Part shown: positions 11,878-22,669 of the stretch, in pieces
Layout of the letters: each line of letters begins with the position of its first letter
Numbering within the stretch: position 1 is the stretch's first letter
Source: Aedes albopictus
Taxonomy: Eukaryota; Arthropoda; Insecta; Diptera; Culicidae
NCBI RefSeq assembly: GCF_035046485.1
Contig: NC_085138.1
Coordinates: forward strand, 273,339,694 to 273,403,693
Direction of reading: 5' to 3'
Length of the DNA: 64,000 bases
Notes under the pieces: model-generated
Databases searched by the model: none
The model's input: the letters and a program-made list of their open reading frames with translations, nothing else
What the model was told of the DNA's origin: nothing
Made by a program: the position numbers and the translations under genes

Positions 11878-12129
11878 GGTATCAGAAGGTCGGCTTAAGA
11901 GGCACGTTATCCTCCATTTGGGACATTTGTGCCATCGCCATAATAATAGCCTATTTCATCATCTACCTGAGGGAAAAGGAAGGAAATAAGGATAAGGATG
12001 GGGATAGGGACAGGTAGGGAAATAGGAAAAATACCCTGGAAGAGGGTACTAACGCATAAGCGTACCACAATGAGTTCAAACAGCGCCCTGAAAAGGGCAC
12101 TGTGATGACGCATAAAACGTAAAGAGAGC

Positions 12130-13429
12130 CTATAGCTCTTTACCACAGCGGGTCAAGAACAACAGAACGTCCTGAAGATTCAGGTTTCTAAAGTCAGTTT
12201 CACTTAATAAGTGTTGACTGAGTACTCGGAAACGCAGTTGCGCAAAAACTGGACAGTTACAGAATAAATGATACGAAGTTCCATAATCGGATTCACAGCT
12301 ATCACAGGCAAATGAATCAGCTTGCTGAATATTCGCCATGTGATAGCTGAGTCGGCAGTGGCCAGTCAATGCTTTGACCAGAATGCTTCAATTCTGCTTT
12401 GACAGATTTGTTAGATACTTCGCCACCCTAAGAGATGGCTCAGTACAATACAATTTTGTTTGACGACATGACTCCAATCTATTCCAGTATTGTTTGTGCT
12501 TAGTGGCAGCCCGGGTGTCAATTTGAAGCTTTACCCAACACTTGGATGCCGGAATAGCTGGCTCAGGGCCAATGAAGTCATGTGATGTTCCAGTGCGAGC
12601 TAACTCATCAGCCAATTCAATTCCAGCGATGGAAGAATGGCCAGGTACCAAGGTACCAAGATACAAGGTGAACAACGCTGAATTTCAGCTGAATTCAGCT
12701 CCTCGATTTTAGATCGACAAGCGATAACTATCTTCGACCTTGAGTTGGCCGAAGCAATTGCTTTAATAGTACCCTGGCTATCTGAACAGTAGTATATTAT
12801 TTTGCCCATTACGTCCTGCTGAAGTGCTGATTGCACTCCACACATAAGAGCAAAGATTTCGGCCTGAAAAACGGTGCAGTGTCTACTAAGTGAGTAAGAC
12901 TGATACAGCCTTAGCTCACGAGAATAAACACCAGCACCTGCTCGACCTTCGAGAAGGGAGCCATCAGTGTAACATAGAATGCCGTCTGAAATACTTCTCT
13001 CCAGATATCCAGATGTCCACTCTTCCCGGGAAGGGGATTTCGTGGAAAATGTCTCATATGGAAAAATACAAGCAATTGTAAGATCACTTGGAGCAAGGAC
13101 AACTTTGTCCCAATTCACCAAAAGTGGAAACAACGAGGTGTGTGTTGAACTGCAGTTCACAGGAGTTTCCTCTAGTAAACCGAGTACCCATAGGCGGTAA
13201 GTGCAAGAAAGTGCTTCTTGTTTGAGATGAATATGTAGTGGGGCAACGTCAAAGAGAACTTCGAGCGCTGCCGTAGGAGTTGAAGAGAACGCTCCAAACA
13301 TCGCCATTAAGCACATCCTTTGGAGATGGCCTAATTTTGATTGGACCATTCTCACTTCACCCTTTTGCCACCACACAAGACACCCATAAGCCAATATTGG
13401 CCGAACCACAGTTGTGTAAATCCATTTGA
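12130..13429 (-). pseudogene. LOA element: RT thumb, RNase H and C-terminal Cys/His region
   Basis: This piece begins KYIKWIYTTVVRPILAYGC, the segment that follows the RT palm. The RNase H domain then shows LCYTDGSLLEGRAGAG (first Asp), FQAEIFAL (Glu), CSDSQGTIKA (second Asp) and VPGHSSIAGIELADELA (last acidic residue). RNase H is characteristic of LOA, I and R1-related LINEs and removes RNA from the hybrid after reverse transcription. The frame shifts near 12670 and again near 12375. The end carries CDSCESDYGTSYHLFCNC, a Cys/His cluster usual at the C terminus of these proteins. Confidence 0.85.
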
Positions 13430-13747
13430 TATATTTTGGCACGGTAAAGGCTGGGTATGCTGCGCAATTCAGATCCCATTGTGATCCACTAGCCTCTGCC
13501 CAGCAACTCCTATCCCTACCTCCACGCGGTACCGGCCGGAAACTATGAGCAACCTTAGGGAAGATCGGGTAACCAACCCCGGTGGGAACTTTGGTCGTAG
13601 GCTGACAGGGAAGGGGGGGTTTGCTTCGGCAAACCTGAGCGCCTGTTCTCCAGGAGGAGCGGCTCACAACAGCGTCTGATCCCCATGTTAGGGGCGGCTG
13701 ATCTACGTCCGAGTGCCAGGGAAGGACTCTAAGCTCAACTGTGCACT

Positions 13748-15974
13748 ATGGTCCTCCGGAAAGTAGGGGGTTGGTGTCAGGCCCTACGAGCCAGCCGTAA
13801 AAAAACCATTGTAACGGAAAATCAGCAACAGAATAATACGAACCGAGACCAACGGCAACGACCCCAGCGAACAAAAAGGACTTGCGATTGGAAACTCGGT
13901 ACGTGGAACTGCCGATCTCTCAACTTCATTGGGAGCACCCGCATACTCGCCGATCTACTGAAGGACCGCGGGTTCGGCATCGTAGCGCTGCAGGAGGTGT
14001 GTTGGACAGGATCCATGGTGCGAACGTTTAGAGGTAATCATACCATCTACCAGAGCTGCGGCAACACACGCGAGCTGGGAACACCATTTCTCGTGATGGG
14101 TGATATGCAGAGGCGCGTGATCGGTTGGTGGCCGATCGACGAAAGAATGTGCAGGTTGAGGATCAAGGGCCGATTCTTCAACTTCAGCATAATAAACGTG
14201 CACAGCCCACACTCCGGAAGTACTGATGATGACAAGGACACATTTTACGCACAGCTCGAACGCGAGTACGATCGCTGCCCAAGCCACGACGTCAAGATCA
14301 TCATAGGAGATTTGAACGCTCAGGTAGGCCAGGAGGAGGAATTCAGACCGACGATTGGTAAGTTCAGCGCCCACCAGCAAACGAACGAAAACGGCCTACG
14401 ACTCATTGATTTCGCCGCCTCCAAAAATATGGCCATTCGTAGCACCTTTTTCCAACACAGCCTCCCTTATCGTTACACCTGGAGATCACCACAGCAGACG
14501 GAATCTCAAATCGACCACGTTCTGATTGACGGGCGGCACTTCTCCGACATTATCGACGTCAGGACCTATCGTGGCGCCAACATCGACTCCGACCACTATC
14601 TGGTAATGGTCAAACTGCGCCCAAAACTCTCCGTCATCAACAATGTACGGTACCGGCGACCGCCACGGTACAACCTAGAGCGACTGAAGCAACCGGATGT
14701 CGCCTCAGCATACGCGCAGAACCTCGAAGCCGCGTTGCCAAACGAGGGCGAGCTCGATGAGGCCCCTCTAGAGGACTGCTGGAACACAGTGAAAGCAGCC
14801 ATCAACGACGCAGCCGAGAGCACCATCGGGTACGTGGAACGGAATCGACGGAACGAATGGTTCGACGAAGAGTGCAGAACGGTTTTGGAGGAGAAGAACG
14901 CAGCGAGGGCGGTAATGCTGCAGCAAGGGACTCGACAGAACGTGGAACGTTACAAACAGAAGCGGAAACAGCAGACCCGCCTCTTTCGGGAGAAAAAGCG
15001 CCGCCTGGAAGAAGCGGAGTGTGAAGAAATGGAACTGCTGTGCCGTTCCCAAGAATCACGGAAGTTCTATCAGAAGCTCAACGCATCCCGCAACGGCTTC
15101 GTGCCGCGAGCCGAAATATGCAGGGATAAAGACGAAGGCCTCTTGACGGACGGACGTGAGGTGATTGAAAGGTGGAAGCAGCACTTCGATCAGCACCTGA
15201 ACGGCGTGGAGAACGTAGGCACGGGAGCCCACGGCAACGGAAGGAACGACGACGCCAGTGCATCGGAGGACGGAAATGAACCAACTCCCACGCTGAGGGA
15301 AGTTAAGGATGCCATTCACCAGCTCAAAACCAACAAAGCAGCTGGTAAGGATGGTATCGCAGCAGAACTCATCAATATGGGCCCAGAAAAGTTGGCCACC
15401 TGTCTGCATCGGCTGATAGTCAGGATCTGGGAAACCGAACAGCTACCGGAGGAGTGGAAGGAAGGGGTAATCTGCCCCATTCACAAGAAAGGCGACCATT
15501 TGGAATGTGAGAACTTCAGGGCGATCACTATTTTGAATGCTGCCTACAAAGTGCTATCCCAGATCATCTTCCGTCGTCTGTCACCTAAAACAAATGAGTT
15601 CGTGGGAAGTTATCAAGCCGGCTTCATCGACGGCCGGTCGACAACGGACCAGATCTTTACCGTACGGCAAATCCTCCAGAAATGCCGTGAATACCAGGTC
15701 CCAACGCACCACCTGTTCATCGACTTCAAAGCGGCATACGATAGTATCGACCGCGCAGAGCTATGGAGAATCATGGACGAAAACGGCTTTCCTAGGAAGC
15801 TGACTAGACTGATTAAAGCAACGATGGACGGTGTGCAAAACTGCGTAAGGGTTTCGGGTGAACTATCCAGTTCATTCGTATCTCGCCGGGGACTGCGACA
15901 AGGTGACGGACTCTCATGTCTACTCTTCAACATCGCGCTGGAAGGTGTGATGCGACGAGCCGGGCTCAACAGCC
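13748..15974 (+). CDS. RTE endonuclease-reverse transcriptase, N-terminal part
   Basis: The frame opens with a true ATG and encodes about 742 residues before the transposon breaks it. The endonuclease has TWNCRSLNF (Asn about residue 54), IVALQEVCW (Glu about 83), IIGDLNAQVG (about 185) and NIDSDHYLV (about 285). A basic coiled-coil-like linker follows, then the RT with NNK-like TNKAAGKDGIAAELI, FRAITILNAAYKVLSQI, LFIDFKAAYDSID (first catalytic Asp) and GLRQGDGLSCLLFNI. The frame shows no internal stops. It nicks target DNA and copies element RNA. The rest of the RT, including FADD, continues at 18466, so this piece alone cannot be active. Confidence 0.85.
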
Positions 15975-18460
15975 CACAGTGAGAAAAATCGACCCAAAAA
16001 ACGGATCTTTTAACGCCGCTGCTTTCGGTACGTGAAGTTGACCGTTTCTGACGTAAAAAAATACGAGAAATCGATTGGTGCTAAATTCATTCACCGCACG
16101 GCACGGAAAGTGGTCCATTTTGCCCCATTTTGCCCCATTTTGCCCTTTTTTCATACAAGAAGAGATTCAAAATGTACTTTCAAACAACAAGCACAACTGT
16201 AGATCGTTGAAAATAGCTGCAGGTATAATTAGAGATTCATAACAATCATAAAAATACAATAAAAATCCTTTTAAATGCTTATTTTGCCCCATATGCCCCC
16301 ACAACTGCTAGAAATTCACACTTTTACCTAATTATGAATGGATTTTTAATGTTACTGATTTGAAGTTGATTTTTTTGGTATAAACAAAAAGCGCAAAATC
16401 TTTTATCACCAGAACCATCTTCGGGATTTGCCCAATTTGCCCCATTTTGTCCTATTTTCATTGAAAAATAAGATTCAAAACGTATTTATAAGAAACAGAT
16501 ACTGCAAAGGAACGTTAAAATTAGTGTTGGCAATCACAATTGTAAAATATGTTTATAACCTAATATTTGAATTGTAATTAGACTACTCTATTTGAGTCAC
16601 ATGCAATAGAAATCCTCTCTGTTACCCACTATGATGAGCTAAATGAACTCAGAGAGTAGATATGTTGAGTTCTCTTCCGATCGGTACCGTTCCGATCGTG
16701 TTTGCGCGATTGTTAGTTATAAAGCAGATCATTTAGAATCTGCGAGTTAGTTGTATTTCGGATTTTATCGAATAAAAATATTCGACCCAACTCGAGTGTT
16801 TCTCATTCCGCGAATGTTAAAAGAAAGACCGTAGAGTTTCTTCGAAAGTGGTGTCCCTCCCCACGTGGTCAACGGAAAAACGTCGTCGCCGCCGTTCCAA
16901 AGTGGTTTGCTGCTGTCTGTTCCTGTTGTTGCTGGTGGCCGTTAGTCTCTCGGCCGTGTTCTCGTCGACGTAGCCAGGTTTGCCTACAATTAGTTTTTGG
17001 TGCAATTGGCAGCTTACAGTAATCATACTCGTATATGAAAGATATTTTCCCTATTTTACCCTACATGCCCCAAAAACTGCTGGATGATGAAATTTTTTGT
17101 ATTGTTTTGTAACATCACTCTGCATCATGGTTGCAACATGAAGTCATTTTTGATACATACAAATACGGTTTATCGATTAGCTTTAGAATCACGGGAGGGT
17201 ACAAACAGCTGTCCAATTCGCCCTGATTTTTTGTCGTCTCATGAATAAATTGATTTCTCGTGTTTGCTTATGTCCGAATTCATCGACTTCTGGTACTGAA
17301 ACCAATGTAATCAAAAGGACAGTAACTGTAATATATGACTTTTTTCCAATTCTTGCTTTTGGTGGGGAACTGAGGGCAAAATAAGCATTAATCTTAATCT
17401 TAATATGTGGCAAATATGCTCAGAATTGATTAAATGTAGCATCTTTAATATATACATATTGGTACCTTAAGACGGCCTATTTAATCAGTTTTGTTTATAT
17501 TTGGCACATTTTATAAAATACTTAGTATACCCTAATTCCCCATGAGAAGCTAAAATTAGAAAAAGTCGTATATATGACTGCATTTTCGTTTACGTTGGTT
17601 TCAGCACCAATGAAAATGAGGGAAACTAATTTATTAATTTAATGAATTTATATATCAGCTTATAATTCATTACATAAAAAAGCAAGGCGAATGGGGGTAA
17701 AATGGACAGCTGTTTGTACCATTCCGAGAATGATTTTAGTATTAATCGATAAACTGCCTTCGTATATATCAAAAATGATCTCATTTGTTTTGCAATCAGT
17801 GATATTGCAAAACCATACAAAATATGGTATTATCCAGCAGGTTTTGGGGCATGTAGGGTAAAATAGGGAAAAGATCTTTTATATACGCGCATAATTACTG
17901 TTAGCTGCCAATTGCACCTAAAACTAATGTTAACGTTCCTCAGCAGTATCTGTTTCTTATAAATACATTTTAAATCTCCTTCTATGAAAATAGAGCAATA
18001 TGGGGCAAATTGGACAACTCCCGAAGATGATTCTGGTGAAAATAGATTTAGCGCTTTTTGTTTATGCCAAAAAAATCAACTTCAAATCAGTAACATTAAA
18101 AATCTATTCATAATTAGGTAAAAGTGTGAATTTCCGGCCGTTGTTGGGGCATATGGGGCAAAATAAGCACTTGAGAGGATCTTTATTGTATTTTTATGAT
18201 TGCTATGAACCACTAATTATATCTGCAGCTATTTTCAACGATCTACAGTTGTGCTTGTTGTTTGAAAGTACATTTTGATTCTATTATTGTATGAAAAAAG
18301 GGCAAAATGGGGCAAAATGGACCACTTCCCGTGCCGTGCGGTGAATGAATTTAGCACCAATCGATTTCTCGTATTTTTTTACGTCAGAAATGGTCAACTT
18401 CACGTACCGAAACCAGCGGCGTTAAAAGATCCGTTTTTTGGGTCGATTTTGCCCACTGTG
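15975..18460. mobile_element. Palindromic non-autonomous DNA transposon with RSS-like ends (Transib-like?)
   Basis: Both ends begin CACAGTG and the element is flanked by a 5-bp repeat CAGCC (15970-15974 and 18461-18465). Each heptamer is followed by a 12-bp spacer and CCAAAAAAC. The two arms are inverted copies of about 1 kb each, meeting near 17450, and carry repeated CCCCATTTTG blocks. No transposase is visible. A 5-bp G/C-rich duplication and CACWRTG-like termini are known for Transib and ProtoRAG elements. With one copy the assignment is tentative. The arms are clearly diverged from each other, and only the left one has the solo LTR. Confidence 0.75.
16525..16988. mobile_element. Solo LTR (464 bp)
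   Basis: The sequence begins TGTTGG and ends CCTACA, with a 5-bp duplication ATTAG on both sides (16520-16524 and 16989-16993). Removing it restores the match between the two arms of the surrounding palindrome. It contains TTATAAAG near 16712 and AATAAAAA near 16772, plausible TATA and polyadenylation signals on the plus strand. TGT...ACA ends and a 5-bp duplication fit BEL/Pao or Ty3-type LTRs. No internal coding region remains, so it is a recombination relic. Confidence 0.8.
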
Positions 18461-18465
18461 CAGCC

Positions 18466-19271
18466 GGGGAACGATTTTCACAAAATCCGGTCAATTTGTG
18501 TGCTTTGCGGACGACATGGACATTATCGCTAGAACATTTGGAACGGTGGCAGAACTGTACACCCGCCTGAAACGCGAAGCAGCAAAGGTCGGACTGGTGG
18601 TGAATGCCTCAAAAACAAAGTACATGCTGGTAGGTGGAACCGAAAACGACCGGATCCGTCTGGGTAGTAATGTTACGATAGACGGGGATACTTTCGAGGT
18701 GGTGGAGGAATTCGTCTACCTCGGATCCTTACTGACGGCTGACAACAACGTGAGCCGAGAAATTCGGAGGCGCATCATCAGCGGAAGTCGGGCCTACTAC
18801 GGGCTCCAGAAGAAACTGCGGTCGAAAAAGATTCACCCACGCACCAAATGCACCATGTACAAAACGCTAATAAGACCGGTGATCCTCTACGGGCACGAGA
18901 CATGGACCATGCTCGAGGAGGACCTACAAGCACTCGGAGTTTTCGAGCGACGCGTGCTAAGAACGATCTTCGGCGGTGTGCAGGAGAACGGTGTGTGGCG
19001 GAGAAGGATAAACCACGAGCTCGCTGCACTTTACGGCGAACCCAGCATCCAGAAGGTGGCCAAAGCCGGAAGGATACGTTGGGCAGGACATGTTGCAAGA
19101 ATGCCGGACAACAACCCTGCAAAGCTGGTGTTTGCAACGGATCCGGTTGGCACAAGAAGGCGTGGAGCGGTGGAGCGTGACTTGGCGAGCATTGGGCGCG
19201 ACCGAGGATGGAGAGCGGCAGCCACAAACCGAGTATTGTGGCGTACTATTGTTGATTATGTCTTGTCTTAA
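18466..19271 (+). CDS. RTE reverse transcriptase, C-terminal part
   Basis: This continues the protein from 15974 in the same frame if one copy of the 5-bp target repeat is ignored. Combined coding length would be 3033 nt, or 1010 residues plus stop. It begins GTIFTKSGQF and immediately gives VCFADDMDIIA, the RT catalytic FADD box. EEFVYLGSLLTADNN, LIRPVILYGHETWTM, WRRRINHELAALYG and GTRRRGA follow, the conserved RTE tail region. The stop is TAA at 19269. Apart from the insertion I see no disabling change. Confidence 0.8.
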
Positions 19272-19305
19272 TGATGTTGAACAAATAAATGTATGTATAC
19301 TTGGG

Positions 19306-19612
19306 TTTTAGACCTTAAGTTGTACCAAAAGTACGCCGGCATTGCCCGAAGGCCATACAAGCTTTCTTGATTCTGAACTCAATGTGAGGTGTCCAGGAAA
19401 GCTTGGAATCAAGAATGACTCCAACGTACTTTACCTGCTCAGTCATATCGATTTCAGAATCAAAGAGACGCAAAGGTCGAACGCCATTACGGTTTCGCCT
19501 TTCCGTGAAAAGAACAATAGATGTTTTACTCGGATTTACCGAAAGGCCATATTGGCGACACCAACCCTCAACTACCTGAAGGGCGTTTTGCATCAGGTCG
19601 AAAAGGGTGCTG
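19306..19612 (-). pseudogene. LOA element: RT segment after the FADD box
   Basis: On the minus strand this reads TLFDLMQNALQVVEGWCRQY, GLSVNPSKTSIVLFTERR and EQVKYVGVILDSKLSW, the usual continuation of the palm in LOA and Jockey-type RTs. It is bounded by the ORF1-only retroposon on one side and by the RTE on the other, and contains an in-frame stop near 19324. It joins the segment ending at 20887 upstream and the one starting at 13429 downstream. Confidence 0.8.
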
Positions 19613-20873
19613 GGAGTTTCGCTTCTGCTTTCGTCGCATTCAGACGGTGGCAAATGTGCTCTTGACTAGTTTGATACCATCAGCGTGTGCTGTTTAGGTA
19701 ACGGTATACCGGCATCAGTTGCATTGTTCTTCGTTCGCTTACATATTTGTCGTACGCCGGCGGCGGAGATTCGCAATGCAATCCAACTGCGGAATGGATG
19801 AAATTATCGAGAACACAGTTCAGTTTCGATTCCCGTTGGGCAGTCCACGTCCCACATGGTCGGAGATCGCGGATTTTCTTAAGACATTGGACACAGATCT
19901 TCTGTCAATGGAAACGGCATATCGAACATCACGTGATCGTTCTATTAGCGTAAAATTCATCTCTCTGGAGGCTATGACGGAGGCGCTGAAGAAAAACACG
20001 GAGGCAAAGAAGTTTCACTACACTAGCGGGAGAACTGTGGAGGTGCGGATGACAGTGGCGGGCAGCAATATACGATACATTCGTTTGTTTGATCTGCCAC
20101 CGGAGCTGAAAGATGAAACTATATCCCTAGCGCTCGGAGAATATGGACGGGTGGAACAAATTATACGTGAAAAATTTCCTGCGGAGCTTGGCCTGCCCCA
20201 TTTGTGTACTGGGGTGCGGGGTATTTATATGACCGTCGAGAAGGACATCCGTCCGATGATCAATTTCGGTGGTCGTGAAGGACGGCTTTATTACGACGGA
20301 TTACAGGACACGTGTTTTTCGTGCAGAGAGGTTGGACATCGAAGGGACTCCTGTCCACACCGTCAAACCAATCCCTACGCGGAGAAGAAAAAAAAGGAGA
20401 AGAAGAAGCAACGGATCTCACAACCCACTACATACGCTGCGGTGGTCTCTGGACAAGAGCTTTTGCCGACGGAACAAGAGGAGGAATTGCCGGTGGAAAT
20501 TATCGAAGTGCTGGAGGATGACATCATCGAGCAAACAACGGAAATGTGTGATGCGGAAGAGTCGAGCGAAGACAGAAATGAGATGAATCGGAAAGGAGAC
20601 GAAAACACATCGAAAGACGAAGTCAGCGAAAGTCAGGAAACATCGGCAAACGCTAGGGTGGCACAGCGACGGGCACAATTCGCAGCTTCTGGTGGTGGTT
20701 CAAGCTCCGGTTCCGTTCCGCGACCAAGGAAGAAGTGTGCCCGAATGCAATTTTATTGATATGCACTCTTTTGAATATTTTTTGTAATTATTCGACAAGA
20801 TGTTGGCTCTGTAAAGTTTTTAGTTAAACGATCGAGCCAATAAATAAACTATATGGTTAAACAAAAAAAAAAA
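19613..20873 (+). mobile_element. ORF1-only retroposon (half-LINE)
   Basis: A perfect 13-bp duplication GAAAAGGGTGCTG flanks it (19600-19612 and 20874-20886). The 3' end is an A-rich tail preceded by AATAAA, so insertion was by target-primed reverse transcription. The only gene is an ORF1/gag-like protein. No endonuclease or RT is present. AGACG lies 27 nt after the A at 19615, the spacing of a downstream promoter element in insect LINE promoters, which suggests that the 5' end is complete. It is comparable in concept to mammalian HAL1 half-LINEs. A retrocopy of a gag-derived host gene is the alternative. Confidence 0.8.
19776..20759 (+). CDS. LINE ORF1 / gag-like CCHC protein
   Basis: The 327-residue frame from ATG 19776 is uninterrupted. 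The N-terminal half has no domain I can name. The middle (about residues 95-165) has the pattern IRYIRLFDLPPELKDETI ... YGRVEQI, which resembles an RRM-like fold found in LINE ORF1 proteins. A single zinc knuckle, CFSCREVGHRRDSC (C-x2-C-x4-H-x4-C), follows at about residues 182-195. The C-terminal third is highly charged: a Lys-rich stretch, then an acidic region, then a basic end. Such proteins coat element RNA in the cytoplasm. An earlier start in the same frame would need a non-ATG codon. Confidence 0.8.
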   Translation: MQSNCGMDEIIENTVQFRFPLGSPRPTWSEIADFLKTLDTDLLSMETAYRTSRDRSISVKFISLEAMTEALKKNTEAKKFHYTSGRTVEVRMTVAGSNIRYIRLFDLPPELKDETISLALGEYGRVEQIIREKFPAELGLPHLCTGVRGIYMTVEKDIRPMINFGGREGRLYYDGLQDTCFSCREVGHRRDSCPHRQTNPYAEKKKKEKKKQRISQPTTYAAVVSGQELLPTEQEEELPVEIIEVLEDDIIEQTTEMCDAEESSEDRNEMNRKGDENTSKDEVSESQETSANARVAQRRAQFAASGGGSSSGSVPRPRKKCARMQFY

Positions 20874-20886
20874 GAAAAGGGTGCTG

Positions 20887-21552
20887 ATGCACATACCAAC
20901 TAACAATGTTAGGTAGTCGTCGGCAAAACCATAAGTAGGAAAACCGCTATTATTGAGTTGCCTCAATAGCGTATCTGCTACGAGATTCCACAAAAGCGGT
21001 GATAAAACTCCCCCTTGGGGGCATCCACAAACACTCAATTTCCTAATCCCTGCTAGACGCAATGTCGAGAAGAGATATCGGTTTTTGAGCATTTGGTGAA
21101 TCCAATTGGAAATCATTGGAGATATACCATGACTCCGTGCTGATAGGTCTGAAACTCTTTGCTTCTTCATACGACGCACGACCCACTTTCGGAATAAACT
21201 TTACAGTAATATCCCTCCAGGATTTGGGAATATACCCTGTAGCAAAACTGCAAACAAGTAGTTTTTTCAAAACATGTTTGAAATAATCAAATCCCTTCTG
21301 AAGCAAAATAGGATAAATCCCATCTGCCCCAGGAGATTTGAAAGGAGCAAAGCTATTAAGAGCCCACTCAATCGATTCTATAGTTACAATACTCCGAGCC
21401 GAAGCTAAAGAATCATAACTACAAGAAAAGACATCAGGATCATCCGAAGATGTAATATCCACACTTCCAGGGAAGTGTGTGCTGAATAAGCATTCCAGAA
21501 CTTCCTCATCAGAGGAAGTCAGATCGCCGTTTGGCAAATGAAGTTCGTTCAC
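20887..21552 (-). pseudogene. LOA element: reverse transcriptase, N-terminal part and palm
   Basis: The first segment (21043-21552) has KSPGADGIYPILLQKGFDYF and IPKSWRDITVKFIPK. A shifted frame then gives CGCPQGGVLSPLLWNLVAD and YGFADDYLTLLVG (catalytic Asp pair). The stretch that should hold the first catalytic Asp is missing near 21100-21180, so the RT was already defective, and a frameshift sits at the same place. The ORF1-only retroposon is inserted just after the FADD box. Confidence 0.8.
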
Positions 21553-21562
21553 CCGGAAATCC

Positions 21563-21961
21563 TTAGATTTTGTTTAACCGACTGACTTCACTCAAGCTGG
21601 AAACATTTGTACAAAGGTTTTTCCAGCCGGATCGTTCAGCAGACCGGAGAGCTTTCCTGTAGGCCTTGCGAGCCGACCTGAAAACCTCCGAACCAGCCGA
21701 ACGTCGTCTGTTCCAACACTTTCTACATTGTTTCCTGAGTTTCGCCAGATCAGAGTTCCACCAAGGGGTTCCTCTTGTGATCTTCACAGACCGTAGAGGG
21801 CATGCTTCTTCAAAAGCTTCCATGATGAAGGTCGTTGTAGTATCAACGGCATCATCCAAATCACTTGGAGTGTCAATGGATGGTGAATATCCATGAAATT
21901 TTACTGCAACCAAATCAGTATAAAGATCCCAGTTTGTTGACCGAGGATTCCTGAAACGCAA
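21563..21961 (-). pseudogene. LOA element: linker between endonuclease and RT
   Basis: The 132-codon frame has EEACPLRSVKITRGTPWWNS and a basic helix KLRKQCRKCWNRRRSA, typical of the connector between endonuclease and RT in LOA/Jockey proteins. The equivalent region of the derivative at 53275-53355 reads KEACPLRSMRTASGIPEWNS, which shows their common origin. Confidence 0.75.
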
Positions 21962-21985
21962 TGTTTGCGAAGTAACATTTAAATG

Positions 21986-22669
21986 TTAAAAAAAGATGTA
22001 GCAATGGTCAGATAAAGATTCTTCATCTGACACATGCCAATTGGTCAGCTCGTGACTAATTCTGCCAGAGCAAAGCGTTATATCTAACACTTCCTCTCTA
22101 GCAGATACCATAAAGGTTGGGCGGTTGCCTATGTTAAGTAATGCAAGATCTGTACTACTTAAGTACTCCATCAAACTGGAGTCTCTCAAGTTAATGTCTG
22201 AGCTGCCCCAGATGGTATGGTGAGCATTGGCATCACTGCCAACAATTAGCGGAAAGCCTTTTGAAGTGCAGTATGCGATGACTTGTTTGAAAGCATCCGT
22301 AGGGGATGGTTCATCATGCAATAAATACACAGAACAATAGACGTATTTCCTGTTGAGGTTTCCAACAGATACATCAATTATGATAGCACATACATCTCTG
22401 GTGGTTAGTTCAGAGATGAGTGTAGCAACTATTGCGTTGTTGACAAGCACACAGGCTAAAGGCATGACACGCGAGTTTGCCATTTCATGTTTACTGAAAG
22501 TGGCAAACACCGGATTCACAAGGTTTCCTAGATAGAAATTTCCCTTACGAAAGTAAGGTTCTTGTACCAAGGCCACTTGGGCTGTACCATTTTGCATAAG
22601 TCTGCAAAGATTGATCGTTGCTGTTCTTTTATGCTGAAGATTGATCTGAGCTCTCCTAACCGTAGCCAC
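21986..22669 (-). pseudogene. LOA element: endonuclease domain
   Basis: The 227-codon frame starts near VATVRRAQINLQHKR with a GTG, so the true start is unclear. It shows AQINLQHKR (catalytic Asn), VALVQEPYF (Glu), IVGSDANAHHTIWGS, LDITLCSG and SLSDHCYI, the ordered motifs of LINE apurinic-type endonucleases. This enzyme nicks the target to prime reverse transcription. The frame closes right after SDH because of a later shift. Confidence 0.85.

Larger units (their letters stand above)
13440..19295 (+). mobile_element. RTE-clade LINE, near-intact but split by a DNA transposon
   Basis: It is inserted in the LOA RT/RNase H junction. The flanking decamers TATATTTTGG (13430-13439) and TATACTTGGG (19296-19305) look like a target duplication with two later changes. 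Without the 15975-18460 insertion and its 5-bp repeat the element is about 3.36 kb, close to the 3.43 kb of the other full RTE. A roughly 300-bp leader precedes the ATG at 13748. The 3' UTR is only about 24 nt and ends in AAATAAATGTATGTA-type repeats, which is normal for RTE. Confidence 0.85.

Noticed and set aside
16817..17413. Transposase gene inside the RSS-ended palindrome
   Set aside because: The short frames there are within the LTR or the arms and show no RAG1/Transib motif.
20375..20678. Minus-strand open frames inside the ORF1-only retroposon
   Set aside because: They are shadows of the plus-strand ORF1. The latter carries the zinc knuckle and sensible codon use.
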